Positions 23,640 to 34,570 of a stretch of 64,000 nt of DNA are shown in pieces. Numbering within the stretch: the stretch's first letter is position 1; every line of letters begins with the position of its first letter. The notes below the pieces were generated by a model. It searched no databases and was not told where the DNA came from. It was given only the letters and a program-made list of their open reading frames with translations. The translations under genes were made by a program, and so were the position numbers. Source of the stretch: Whitmania pigra (lineage: Eukaryota; Annelida; Clitellata; Hirudinida; Haemopidae); NCBI GenBank assembly GCA_021613335.1, contig JAJTWR010000005.1, forward strand, positions 908,501-972,500, given 5' to 3'.

Positions 23640-24540
23640 TAGTTGCACTTCTAAATAGAACTTAGAACTTAGAAACTCCTACCGCGTATCTAACCGACAG
23701 GGAATCATCAGAGGAGTGCCCCCGTCATCAAACGTTTCGGCCCAAACTCCTGACGTTCTCGAGGGGTGGGCCACACCCGTTGATCAGGCGGGTGTCCCTG
23801 TCGGTGAAAACCCTACCTATCCAACTCCATCGTAACGCACCGCACGTTATTTGGTTATCGATGAGATTAACGACGATCGTTGCGCATCGATCTCATATAA
23901 TGCAAACTGAGCGTTATAATTTCTTTGAAGCGGCCGCCGTCACTTAGAAATATACGCTCACCGGACGCGCGCACATATTGCCTCAAACGCTCAATCGCGT
24001 TTTTACGTCATTTGCGAATGCGCGCACCATCATCTCAACAACTAAACCGCGATCTCTATTCTTAGCAACGCTTACGGCCTCTCATCTCACCTCTAGATCT
24101 TTCGCTAGCTCGGAGTATTTCTCTTCTTTCAGCACATTACTTGCTTCAATCCTATCTTCCCACGGGACGGTCAACTCTATCAAAATGAGAGCGCCTGACG
24201 ACGACGATGCGAGAACAACATCCGGCCTCCTGCCGCTATCCCTAAGCATGGACTCCTATATATATACATTTAGGAGTCCATGCCCTAAGCAGCTGGGGAT
24301 GGTGTCTCAAGCCTTCCTCTATTCTTAGCAACGCTTAGGGCCTCTCATCTCCCAAATCCAACACGATGCTGCCTCTGCAGCCTCCGACATTTTTATCATA
24401 GCCCTAGTTCTTTCCCGGTTCGATAAACTTATTTGAGTGAGAAACGTGTAGGCTGACTTACCAACTAAACCTCTCGCCCCAACTTCAATGGGCATTAGCG
24501 TTACCCGAAACCCGCTCACCTCTAGATCTTTCGCACGAAT
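23640..24540 (-). pseudogene. LINE 3'-end fragment, rearranged copy
   Basis: On the minus strand this carries broken pieces of the reading frame seen intact at 34003-34530 (for example the EVGARGLVGKSAYTFLTQ block). Compared with that copy, the middle segment is missing near 24087 and reappears downstream of 24325, so copy 1 is a chimera of two partial copies. The GC-richer end (CGGCCGCCGTCACTT) is shared. It also holds a 36-bp palindromic insertion. Confidence 0.6.
24240..24289. mobile_element. 36-bp palindromic insertion with 7-bp target duplication
   Basis: A 12-bp perfect inverted repeat (CATGGACTCCTA / TAGGAGTCCATG) encloses 12 AT-rich bases (24247-24282) and is flanked on both sides by CCCTAAG. 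The paralogous site at 34348-34358 reads CCCTAAG once without the insert, an empty site. This is the structure of a minimal MITE or hairpin insertion. Confidence 0.75.
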
Positions 24541-26100
24541 TCAAAGGACGAACCTAGAATTATCATCTCAGGAGAACATAAGATGAACATTTCAGCAAAT
24601 TGATTTAAACTTTAATTTTATTTAAAATGGTGTCTGTATTTTTTTAATTATGTAATTTTTATTTTTAATAAATGCCCCAACATGGAAATCTCAATTTCAA
24701 TTAACCGATGCATGCAAGCATGGTCTCCGTGTATCTCGCAAGCGCTAAACTCAATAGCGATTGAAAAATGTAATTCATAGCAATTAATGAAAATCTCCTT
24801 GTTGCTGTTGATAATGATGATGATGATGATGACTGACGAAATATTGAAGCATTTTTCGACAATAACAACTGATCTTTATTAAATTTTTTTAAGATTATTT
24901 TTTTGTAAAGCTTTTGTTTGACGATGTTTTATGGAAATAACTGTCACATTGAATAATAGGGTTTTTAACTTTTCACTGCAGCCAATCGAAAACTAGTTAG
25001 GATTAATTACAATTAAGTCAAAAAAGTAGTTAAAAACATTTCTGCATATCGTAAAATTAATAATGTGCACAACAAAACAATTGAGTACTATAGATCTTTA
25101 TTGAATTATGTAAGATACAAATTAATCTCACTGATCTTAAATTCATGAATTTCTTGAATTAGACAACAATTCACGGGGTTGTTTTATCTAAAGAGCAGTT
25201 CACTGACGGAGTTTTACTTAAATTTTTCAATTTTCTTTTATTATGTTTTTATCATATTCTATGATTGTCTTCCTACAAATTAACCAACAGCAAAACTGAA
25301 TCAACCTGAAGGCTCCCAATAATAAAGACAATGCTTCCATAGGAATTAGAAAACAAATTTTTAATTCGCTTGAGGTATTCATTCTTTTCTTCTAAAAATT
25401 AATAAAAAAATCACAACTAAAAATTAACACATTTATATATTAACAAATATGAATTAAAACAAGAATGAGCTTTTGATACGATACAGGAGCGCGGTGAAGG
25501 TAATTTTCTAGGGTATTTCCTAGAATCGATTAAATTGATTAATTAATTATGTTAGTAAATAAAAATTTTTGTCGCATCTTAATACATATATATGAGCAAA
25601 AATGTTAAAAAAATTTTCTTAAGTGTAGTAACTGTGTTAATTTTAATTTAATTTAATTTAATATTAACATTTATTGGTCGCTCAATCAGGTCAAAGTTTT
25701 CAAAATTTGAAGTTTTTGTAATATTGTAATATGGATGTCTCTTCAAATTCATCGCAATCACTAACATCTTCATGATCACTGTTAGCTACTGATGATCTCC
25801 GAACACGTGTAAATCAGACATATCTAAATAATTCATGCAACTCATGACTGGTCAGGAAAAAAGAAAGTGTAACTTGTAAACAAAAACAAGCCTTAGAAAC
25901 TCAAATACAAAATAAAACCTCGTAATACTCAAATACACTGAACAAATTTTTGTGTAGAAAGAAATTATTGGCCAGTTCAAGTGGTTCAAAATAAAAACTG
26001 CATCCGTGGAATAATTAAATAAAACTGGTCCCATGATGGCACCACGAAATTTAAAACTTTTACCATGGTATTGTGGTAAGCTCCTGGTGGGGTGTCACTG
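24541..26100. other. 3' flank of lectin copy 1
   Basis: Up to about 25583 this is the duplicated flank shared with 34706-35725. A minus-strand frame around 25330-25150 resembles one at 35557-35345 (LLLGAFRLIQFCCWLICRK) but is frameshifted in this copy, so I do not call it a gene. After 25583 the sequence is unique and AT-rich. Confidence 0.45.
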
Positions 26101-26396
26101 TTGCAATGTATTGTAATGCATTGTATTACATTGCATTGTATTACATTGCATTGTATTACATTGCATTGTATTACATTGCATTGTATTGCATTGCATTGTA
26201 TTGCATTGCATTGTATTACATTGCATTGTATTACATTGCATTGCATTATATTGCATTGTATTACATTGCATTACATTGCATTGTATTACATTGCATTGTA
26301 TTGTATTACATTGCATTGTATTACATTGCATTGTATTACATTGCATTGTATTACATTGCATTGTATTACATTGCATTGTATTGCATTGCATTGCAG
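26101..26396. repeat. Satellite of 5-bp units, 15-bp higher period
   Basis: About 295 bp of TTGCA, TTGTA and TTACA units, mostly in a repeating ACATTGCATTGTATT 15-mer. Because the unit length is 5 and no stop arises in most registers, several long frames run through on both strands; these are artefacts of the repeat. It lies just outside the hAT end at 26416. Confidence 0.9.
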
Positions 26397-27739
26397 ACAA
26401 AATTCTGTACCCATGCAGTGATGCCAAATACTCAAGTACCAGTGTACTTAAGTAAGTACTTGGGTACATTCGTTGTACTTGATTATAAATACTCAAGTCC
26501 TTTCACGATTGTATACATAGTACTTGTACTTTAAATACATTCATGATATACTTAGTAGTAAGTACATTTTAATTACGACAAAGTTTTTTTAAATTGTCTT
26601 TTTTTTTAATAAAAGTGCTATTGAATTGATTTCTTAGCATTGGCGTTTCTTTTATTTTATGCCTGTGTCTTTGTTTCCTTTGTTCTCTTCGTATTGTCGA
26701 TCGTTCTCATTTGTTGGAAGATGGCCGAACTATTTGAATAAAGCAATGGCAAGTGATTCGACTTTCAAGCAAATGTATCATTCAGTGGCTGGTAAATGTT
26801 CCAGTTTGAGCAATGCGTCACATCAGATTTAAAAACTGCTGAAGCTATGTTTGATGTACTTCGGATAACAATACCTAAGCCAAACTCAACTTGTTGGAAC
26901 TCTGAATTTGACAGTTACAGAGCCATCTATGATATGGACAAACTTAATATTGGGATGGAACGCTTGCAGCTGCCAAAGTTCAGCCCTCAATATTTCACGT
27001 TCTTGAAGGAATGGATTGAAGTAATGAGACCAATTGCACAAGCTCTAGACAATTTACAAGGAGAAAACACATTTGGAGCTTATTTTGGTTTCATTCTTCC
27101 AACATTACACACTATATAACTAAGACTTAATTCGGCTTCATTGACTTATGTTGTACGTTTAATAATAGCTATTCAAGCTGGAATGAAGAAAAGGTTTGGA
27201 GATATTTTGAAATTTGAGAGCATAGCAAGAAACTTCAAGATGAAAGCTTTTATAATTGCTGCTATGTCACACAAATACTTCAAAGTTTGCTGGCTTCCAT
27301 CAATACATCGTAAGGTATGCCGAAGTCAAACGCATGAATGAAACAAACTCTAAACCAAAATCAACGGTTGTGACACCATCAGCTGGAGATTTTTTATGGA
27401 TTTTATGAACTAGATTCTGGGAGTAATGATTCTTCTTTCACAGTGCAAGCACTTCAGTACCTGAAGGATCCATCACACGCAGGAACACCCCTTGGGGGGC
27501 AAGGTAACAAGGTTTAGGATTTAAAGTTACAACAAATATTTAAAATAAAATACGCAGACGCTCATCTCTCTTGATATTAAATTATTTGCCATTAGTTGGA
27601 TATTTCGTTGTCTTGGTGATTTTGTTTACTTTCATAATTTCTTGACGGTTATTTGAAAGTTTGAGTTTTTAATAAGTGTTATAGTAAGCACTTAATTGGT
27701 AATAATAACTAATGTTACTATAATTTAATAAGTCTAATC

Positions 27740-29620
27740 AACAAGTTGTTATTACGATTCCGTCATTTCAAAGTCATTTGATGAAGATGATATTGTAATA
27801 AATGTTGAATCGCCAATTTCAACTATGAAAATGAGTGAATTTAGAACAGAATCGGAGTCTGAGCAATCTATGACCGAAAACCAGTCATCGTCCGCTGTTA
27901 TTACTTGTGACATAGAACAAGACTGGGTAGAATGTGAAAATATGAACATCTTACTAGAATGTTGCAACGCGGGCAAGAATTGCAGAACAAAATAAGAGCT
28001 CAAGAGACTCCTAATATGAGATTGTTACTAAATGAAATAATGGATTCAGTGGATCAAATATAAAAAGCCTGCGTCAATACATTGCAAATGTGCCGAAAAA
28101 CATGGGTAGCAATAACAACACTAATGTCCATTAAATCGCCAACAATTGATAAAGTGGAACCAGATCAACAACTTGTAAGTCACGATCCAGATGCTAGAGG
28201 ACCAATAACTACAAATACCCAACGAAATTACCTCATTTCAATGGATCCTTTTCTTTCCAGATTCCTAAGCTTCCCCGTAGATGAAGGAAAACACCGCTTC
28301 AGAGCACTTTGATATGAAAAATTTGAGCATCTTGAATATATTATTGAAAATGATAAAGCATCTTGCTTTGCTTGTTCGTTATTCTCTTATGCATTTGGGC
28401 GTGAATGTAGCGAAACAAGCTGTTAACTGAATCTTTGGAAGCAATTTATCTGAATGTTATTGATGCCATAGAAAGCATAAAAGTAGCGATCACTAAGACA
28501 TCGGAATTCCTCAACGTGCAGGTTGGCCGAATGGGTTACGTGCCTGCATTCGGCGGTAGTAGCAACAGTCGTAATGTGTCGTGTTCGAAACCCAACCTGC
28601 ACTGCCGCCAGCGCCCTTATATATAAATGGTTACAAGAAGCGCCTCTGACGCTATGCATATGGCGCTATATAAATGAGGTTACAACAGTGAAACGGAGAT
28701 GACGTAATTAATCCAGGCTGGAAAACAATTTTCATTCAAATTACACATAAATCGGAAGACGATTTTAAGACGTAGAGTGGCACCGTTGCGATTTGATGAC
28801 AAAGCTGAATCTCAAGCAACATTTATAATTGAGACATTCTTTGGGCGGGAGTTCAAGGGAATTCTAGATACACTTATAAACATTTTGAAGTCGAACATGT
28901 TGCAGTGTGTAAATAGTTTAAAGCCTCTATTTGTAATATTCAAGACACCATTTTCCAAAAATAACTTGACAATCAGAAATATTGAAAACGCCCTGCAACT
29001 GTTTCCACTGTTGCGTAACTGCAACATAAAACTAACATAGGTTTATTAACAAGTCCGGAGACAAGCGTCGAGAGCCCATCGAGACAAGATCCGATGCGGT
29101 TAAGCGGAAACAAGGAATGAGTCAAAACCAAGCTAAGTTGGAGACGAACGAGGCGAGCTGATGAGAGTCTCCTTCTGGTTGCTCGAATAGACTTTCGCTA
29201 GGACTTGAAACAAAAGAGTCCACTGCTATGCGCTGAGTCATTGTCACTGTCCTGCACGCTTGTAGCCTGGAGAAGTTGTGGGGTGAAGTTCAGTGTCTGC
29301 ACTCCATTCCTAGTCTTGCACGCCTGGAGCTTGTGTGTGATGATGCAAGTAGGACGAAGTTCAGTGTCCAACACCACCAAAACCTAAAATGGATGCCAAC
29401 AGTATGCAGGCAAATGGAAATATTATTTGAATTTTGCTTAGAGGCACAAACAATGGTTGATATCTTGATTGCTGCAAATGAACAAAATTCTCAAGTAGGC
29501 ATTTAAATTCGTTCGATTTGTCGTAGCAGCAGGATTTGCAACTACGACTAAGAGAAAACATAGCCAGCTTAAGATGTTATTTCTTCTTGGGCAAAGTTAA
29601 AGCAAAGGTGATCCATATTT
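27740..29620 (+). pseudogene. ZMYM1/TTF-zinc-finger-type hAT-like fragment, broken, nested in the hAT element
   Basis: The plus strand at 28082-28400 reads VSHDPDARGPITTNTQRNYL, SFPVDEGKHRFRAL, a stop, then YEKFEHLEYIIENDKASCFA. This matches the N-terminal TTF-type zinc-finger region of ZMYM1/hAT-like proteins. Frames at 28777-29040 and 29401-29505 may be later parts of the same protein. Stops, a SINE insertion at 28515 and frame changes show decay. The limits are approximate. 29040-29380 is not recognised. Confidence 0.5.
28515..28686 (+). mobile_element. tRNA-derived SINE, copy 3 (best preserved)
   Basis: Has the A box (TTGGCCGAATGGG), the B box (GTGTTCGAAACCC) and the shared tail GACGCTATGCATATGGCG then CTATATAAATGAGGTTACAA. 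It is inserted in the ZMYM1-like debris. Confidence 0.75.
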
Positions 29621-30460
29621 CGATTTTTTAAAAATTAGAATATACAATTTTAAATATGTATATAACATAATTTTATTTTGATTTTTCAGTATCAGGCTCA
29701 TCTGATTATCAACGTCCGGATACAAGCACTAATGAAGTTTTCCTTACTACTAGTGAAGATGTTGTATTTTTGTGTAAAAGCACACATATTTTAATGTACC
29801 ATGAGTCTTGTGCTGTTAAATTTTATCAAAAGTTTTGAGTTGGTCATAATAGTTGCTGTTAGCGAACAATAAATATTGACAAAATATTAAGAAAACATTT
29901 TTTGGAGTTGGGAAAAACTGTCCTTTATGTCCCCCATTATTTTCGCCTTCCGTACGTCCCTGATCACACGACATGAATCAGCTGAGCAGGTACACATTGC
30001 AATTTTATAAATTTGAAATTTTGAAAACAGTTGTGTTATATAATTTATATAATTTTGATAATAACTTATAATTTCTGGTTATTGCATGTAGGTATCCAGC
30101 AGTCAACAAAGTATTTCTCATGTTCAACACATCCATTCCATCATTTGCACCTGTTGAGAGACTATTCAGTCAAGCTGGTCTTATACTGACTCCTCAGTGC
30201 AACAGACTCTGTGACAAATATTTTGAAACACTGCTACTTATAAAGAAGAAAATACAATTTTATTGATAAATATAAATTCTGTTATGCTTTCCTTAACGTT
30301 ATATTGAGGATAACGAATATTATTTCTGGTTAATGAAGGTCCTCAAAAGTACTTGTACTTATACGTAAGTACATTCACAAATACTTGTACTTGCACTTAA
30401 GTACCTTCAGCCCCAGGTGCTTTGTACTTACACTTAAGTACAATTTTAATACAAAATTTT

Positions 30461-31678
30461 TAGTGCAAAAAGGAAAGTGGAAAGTAAAATTATTCATATT
30501 CATTTCCTCTTCAAATTATAATATTATCAGGAAACCTCGAGATATCGATGTCATAAAACTAACTAATTAATATTTTTCTGCTGTTAAAAAATAGTTTCCA
30601 AGCGAATGATATTTGTCTTTAACAAACTTATTTCTTATTTCTTCTAAGACTAAATTTACCTTAAAATATACATTAAAAATTGATATGATCTGAGGGATAT
30701 CGATCCAACCTAACTATAAATGCATTCTTCAGCTCGTAGGAAATTCATCGTGAAAATGTTGTTTTTGAAGCTGTTACGCTTGCTTGTTCTTGTAGCAGTT
30801 GCAAAATCAGGTTTGCTTTGAATGATGTCGTGATATTTGTTGTGTCGTGAACAAGTTAAGAAAACTGCCAAAATAAGGTAAAAGGAAAGTTTATTGAGCT
30901 CGACTGACTTGCCTTAGTTCTGAGGTCTCAGGTGTGCTATTGAGGTCCTTTAGCCGGTAATGCGGTGCTGTTGCAGGTGTGAAGTCCGAAGCTTAGCCGA
31001 ATTAAAACAAAAGATCATTAATGTGATTTTTAAATAATTTTTTTAATTAATTATTTTACATGATCAAAAAACTATTTCGATCACCATAAAGTAGTTATTC
31101 TTCACAACAAAGTTGTAAGAAATGCGAACTGCTGAAACAAAAATTAATTGAGATGTCCTAACACATGCAGAATTTTCAGGGATGTAATTTGTGAGGTTGG
31201 ATGCAGGGGATGGCAATGGCGACAAGCACCAAGAAAGACAGCTTCAATCAAATATAATTTATATTTGCATGAGATTTGTCAGATGAAAGTGCAGTTCTGA
31301 TTCACAGCTATTTATAACAAAAAGACATTTTGTGACAGAGTGCAATTTTAAGTTTGTAATTTACTAAGCCAAACAAAAGTGCACGTGCAACATTATTTCT
31401 AATTATGCATTCACAATAAAATTGTTTAGAAAAACAAATGTTTTTCGATGAGAAATTTTCCAAATTTGCCTCATTTTCTCTTTGAAAGGTTAGATCGATG
31501 AAAACTAAATAATAGTTGTCTGTAGGTAGCAAAGCATCTCGTAAGTCATATTCATTAGACAGGCGAACATATGCATTAATAAGAGTCATATTTCTTAGAA
31601 ATGCAAACAAATGCTTTAATAAAACCTCAGAAACAGTTCAGAAACAATCTTTGAAATTGTAATTGACAATTCGTCAAA
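30461..31678. other. Unique spacer before lectin copy 2, with a signal-peptide exon
   Basis: Mostly AT-rich. An ATG at 30756 opens a 55-bp frame, MLFLKLLRLLVLVAVAKS, ending TCAG|GTTTGC in phase 1, an ideal signal-peptide exon with the same phase as exon 1 of the lectin genes. From about 31450 the segment belongs to the duplication and leads into lectin copy 2. Confidence 0.4.
30756..30810 (+). CDS. Candidate orphan signal-peptide exon
   Basis: 18 codons plus one base: Met, two positive residues, a Leu/Val/Ala core and AKS before the splice site, typical of a cleavable signal peptide. The phase-1 donor (G|GTTTGC) would fit exon 2 of lectin copy 2 or a lost gene. There is no direct evidence of splicing, and the lectin gene already has its own signal exon at 31679. 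Confidence 0.35.
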
Positions 31679-33444
31679 ATGACTTCACTTTTTTTCTACA
31701 TGTTGATGAATATGGGTAAGTTGTAATGATTCATCCATTGTATTGATTAGGCAATTCATAATTTCAAGTCCAACAATAAAACTTTCCATCATTAATGAAT
31801 GAATAATTTAAAATGATTAAAATGAAGTTTTATGAAATTAAAATAAATACCGGGTTTAAACGTTCGCAGGCATCTTATCTATTGTCGAAACCTCTGAAAT
31901 CAACATAGCTCTTGGAAAATGGGTTTGGTGCAGTTCAAGCTCTTCTCCATTTAAAGAATTTTTGATTTTGGACGGAAACTTGGGTGGGAATAGTTACTTT
32001 TCATCGGCAAGTGGTGGTTTCCAATGGCTTATGGTCGAACTGTTTTGGAGATATCGGGTCAATAATGTCGTTGTAACAAAGCAGGATTCAAATTTTGGTA
32101 AGTAACATTTGTTAAAATTAACAATAAAACTATGTGTTTGCAAAGATTTCATAAATGTAGTCGTGATTTTAGATGACATACTTGTCGCAGTCGATGATGG
32201 AGCATTTACTAAATTAAAGAACATAGAATCACTAAAGACCATTTGTAAGAGAGAACCAGCAAATCTTAAACCTAACACAACGGCTTACAATTGCGCGCAA
32301 AGAATCGGTAACTTCGTGATAGTCCTCCAAAAAGGTAATGCTACGCAACCTCTTGTTTTGTACGAAGTTGAAGCTTACGGAATCTGGGCAGAAAGTTTGG
32401 CTTTATTTAAATAGTTTGTCTTAACAATGACATTTTATAAAACCGTTAATCATATATTGCTTAAAAATAATTCATCACTAATTAATATTTTAGATTATCC
32501 AGAAATGCCAAACGTGCTTCTAAACAAAGACATTCGTGCCAGTGCCGCTACTACCCATAAGCGTCTTCGGTATTTAGTGAATGGCATGAGACTTCCACCT
32601 GATTGCGATGAGATAATGGAAGGAAAATATGGAAACAACTGGTTCAAAGTAGACATGGGGAAACCTTACTATATCGATTATGTTGCTTACACAATAAGAC
32701 CATCCTCACCTGGTAAACATCAAATATTATCTTTCTACTACTATTGTAAACTCATTAAGATGTTTAGAAATTTTCTGACGTTTTTATTCTAAAATATTTC
32801 ATCTTAATCTTGACTTGCTTGCAGCTAGCGCAAGATCTAAGAACTTCATGGTTGGATTCAGCGAATCTGATTTCACTTCTCTGATTCGTGGCAATTATCC
32901 TCTCTGTGGTCAGTACAAAGGTGCAATTGCACCAGTGGGAGGCAGAGTCACGATGAAGTGCAATGCCAACCTGCCCGCCTACAGATATTTCATCATTCAG
33001 CAACCCTACGGAACTGCCGATGGAGTTTTTGGTACTTGCGAACTCGAAGCATACCCCGCATCCAGCACTGTTGGTAAGGCTATTGTTTACTTTTGAAGAA
33101 AAACTACAAAAGTTAGCATTTTCACATTTGTTTTCTAAATTTTTTTTCTAAATAAAATTAGTTTATTCGCACTTTATTAACCCTCTTCTCCAGGCAAAAT
33201 GTGGAAGAACAAGGGAGCGATGTTGCTAACCAATTATACTATTTCAACGCTACACGGCTCACGACCAGCTGATTGCGTATTTCACTGCTTCAAGCTTGGA
33301 TTTCATGAATGCGATTCTTTCAACTTCAACAAAAAAATGAAGAAATGCCAACTGAACAAACACAGAAATGGCATTCTCTCCCAAAACCTTATTCCACACA
33401 CCGATTGGTCATTCTATACTTCAGAGTACTTTTTCAGTGGCTGA
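31679..33444 (+). CDS. Secreted lectin-like protein: two F-type-lectin-like domains plus PAN/apple, copy 2
   Basis: Six phase-1 exons: 31679-31715, 31870-32097, 32173-32394, 32494-32712, 32825-33073, 33194-33444 (TGA), 401 residues. Same architecture as copy 1: signal peptide (MTSLFFYMLMNMGILSIV), lectin domain 1 in exons 2-3, lectin domain 2 in exons 4-5, PAN/apple in exon 6. Framework sequence, introns and the PAN exon are nearly the same as in copy 1. The block after ALGKW in exon 2 and the block after DIRAS in exon 4 differ almost completely, and exon 4 is 39 bp shorter. All splice sites are intact, so both copies look functional. Confidence 0.78.
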
Positions 33445-33639
33445 AAAATCTATTAACAAAGACATTCAAACATTTCACAAAATTGGTGATGTTCATGTCA
33501 TTAGCTAAAGAGAATTTTAATTGTTTGAAAACAATTTTTAGAATGTCATTGGTTTGTTAACATTGATGCAGCCAATAATTCAAATTATCATTTAATTAAA
33601 AAATAAATATAATGCACAATATTCTGTTTTGTAATTTCT

Positions 33640-34570
33640 AGTTGCACTTCTAAACAGAACTTAGAACTTAAAAACACCTACCGCGGAGCTAACCGACAGG
33701 GAATCATCAGAGGAGTGCCCTCGTCATCAAACGTTTCGGCCACACCCGTTGATCAGGCGGGTGTCCCTGTCGGTGAAAACCCTACCTTTCCAACTCCATC
33801 AATGAGATTCACGACGACCTTTGCGCATCGATCCCATATAATGCAAACTGAGCGTTATAATTTCTTTGAAGCGGCCGCCGTCACTTAGAAATATACGCTC
33901 ACCGGACGCTCGCACATATTGCCTCAAACTCTCTATCGCGTTTTTACGTCATTTGCGAATGCGCGCACCATCATCTCAACAACCAAACCGCGATCTCTAT
34001 TCTTAGCAACGCTTACGACCTCTCATCTCCCAAATCCAACACGATGCTGCTTCTGCAGCTTCCGACATTTTTATCATAGCCCTAGTTCTTTCCTGGCTCG
34101 ATAAACCTTTTTGAGTGAGGAACGTGTAGGCTGACTTACCAACTAAACCTCTCGCCCCAACTTCTATGGGCATTAGCGTTATTCGAAACCCGCTCACCTC
34201 TAGATCTTTCGCTAGCTCAGAGTATTTCTCTTCTTTCAGCACATTACTTGCTTCGATCCTATCTTCCCAAGGGACAGTCAACTCTATCAAAATGAGAGCG
34301 CCTGACGACGACGAAGCGAGAACAAGATCCGGCCTCCTGCCGCTATCCCTAAGCAGCTGGGGATATTGTCTCAAACCTTCCAGGTCGGCTGCGACAGTCC
34401 AATCATTAGCTTCTACAAGAATGTCTCTCCTCGGAGGGAGTCTATTTTTCTTACAGTGTAGTGAAAAGCCCTCTCGCAAGAAGTATACCTTCCGCTGCAA
34501 CGCAATCTTGGGTCTTAACGTTTGTGACAATACGTGTACGTTTTTACCATCATTCTGCTCATTTCACGAT
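33640..34570 (-). pseudogene. LINE 3'-end fragment with PD-(D/E)xK-like endonuclease region
   Basis: An open frame on the minus strand (about 34530-34003) has no ATG start; it continues 12 codons upstream of the TTG at 34530 to a stop. It reads RRPDLVLASSSSGALILIEL and then TVPWEDRIEAS, a PD...ExT arrangement like restriction-type endonuclease domains at the C-end of some non-LTR retrotransposon proteins, followed by EVGARGLVGKSAYTFLTQ and a terminal CWIWEMRGRKRC. The 33640-34000 part would be its 3' UTR. Truncated at the 5' side, hence dead. The LINE family assignment is tentative. Confidence 0.5.

Larger units (their letters stand above)
20970..25583. repeat. Segmental duplication, copy 1
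   Basis: Matches about 31450-35725 plus 38150-38210 on the same strand. The match covers the 5' flank (TTTGAAAGGTTA, GAACATATGCATTAATAAGA), the whole six-exon lectin gene with its introns, the LINE fragment and about 1 kb of 3' flank (GATACGATACAGGAGCGCGG, TAATTAATTATGTTA). Most intron and flank sequence is nearly identical. Copy 1 carries an extra about 170 bp near 21050-21250. Confidence 0.85.
26416..30460 (+). mobile_element. Degenerate hAT transposon with nested insertions
   Basis: The left end starts CAGTGATGCCAAATACTC, a CAGTG hAT-like terminus, followed by many AAGTAC/GTACTT subterminal repeats (26416-26570); the same repeats return at 30345-30450. Transposase pieces on the plus strand are 26796-27116 (CWNSEFDSYRAIYDMDKLN), 27141-27341, about 27412-27515 (VQALQYLKDPS) and 30091-30266, which reads SFAPVERLFSQAGLILTPQ and matches the hAT C-terminal dimerisation region. 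Stops and frameshifts show it is dead. About 2.5 kb of unrelated sequence interrupts it. The right terminal repeat was not recognised. Confidence 0.65.

Noticed and set aside
24247..24282. Hairpin as a transcription terminator
   Set aside because: Animal genome, inside a dead LINE fragment, and flanked by a target duplication with an empty paralogous site; insertion explains it better.
26101..26396. CRISPR-like regular repeat
   Set aside because: Pure tandem satellite without unique spacers, in animal DNA.
26073..26534. Overlapping frames of up to 153 codons on both strands
   Set aside because: Artefact of the 5-bp/15-bp satellite, which lacks stops in several registers.
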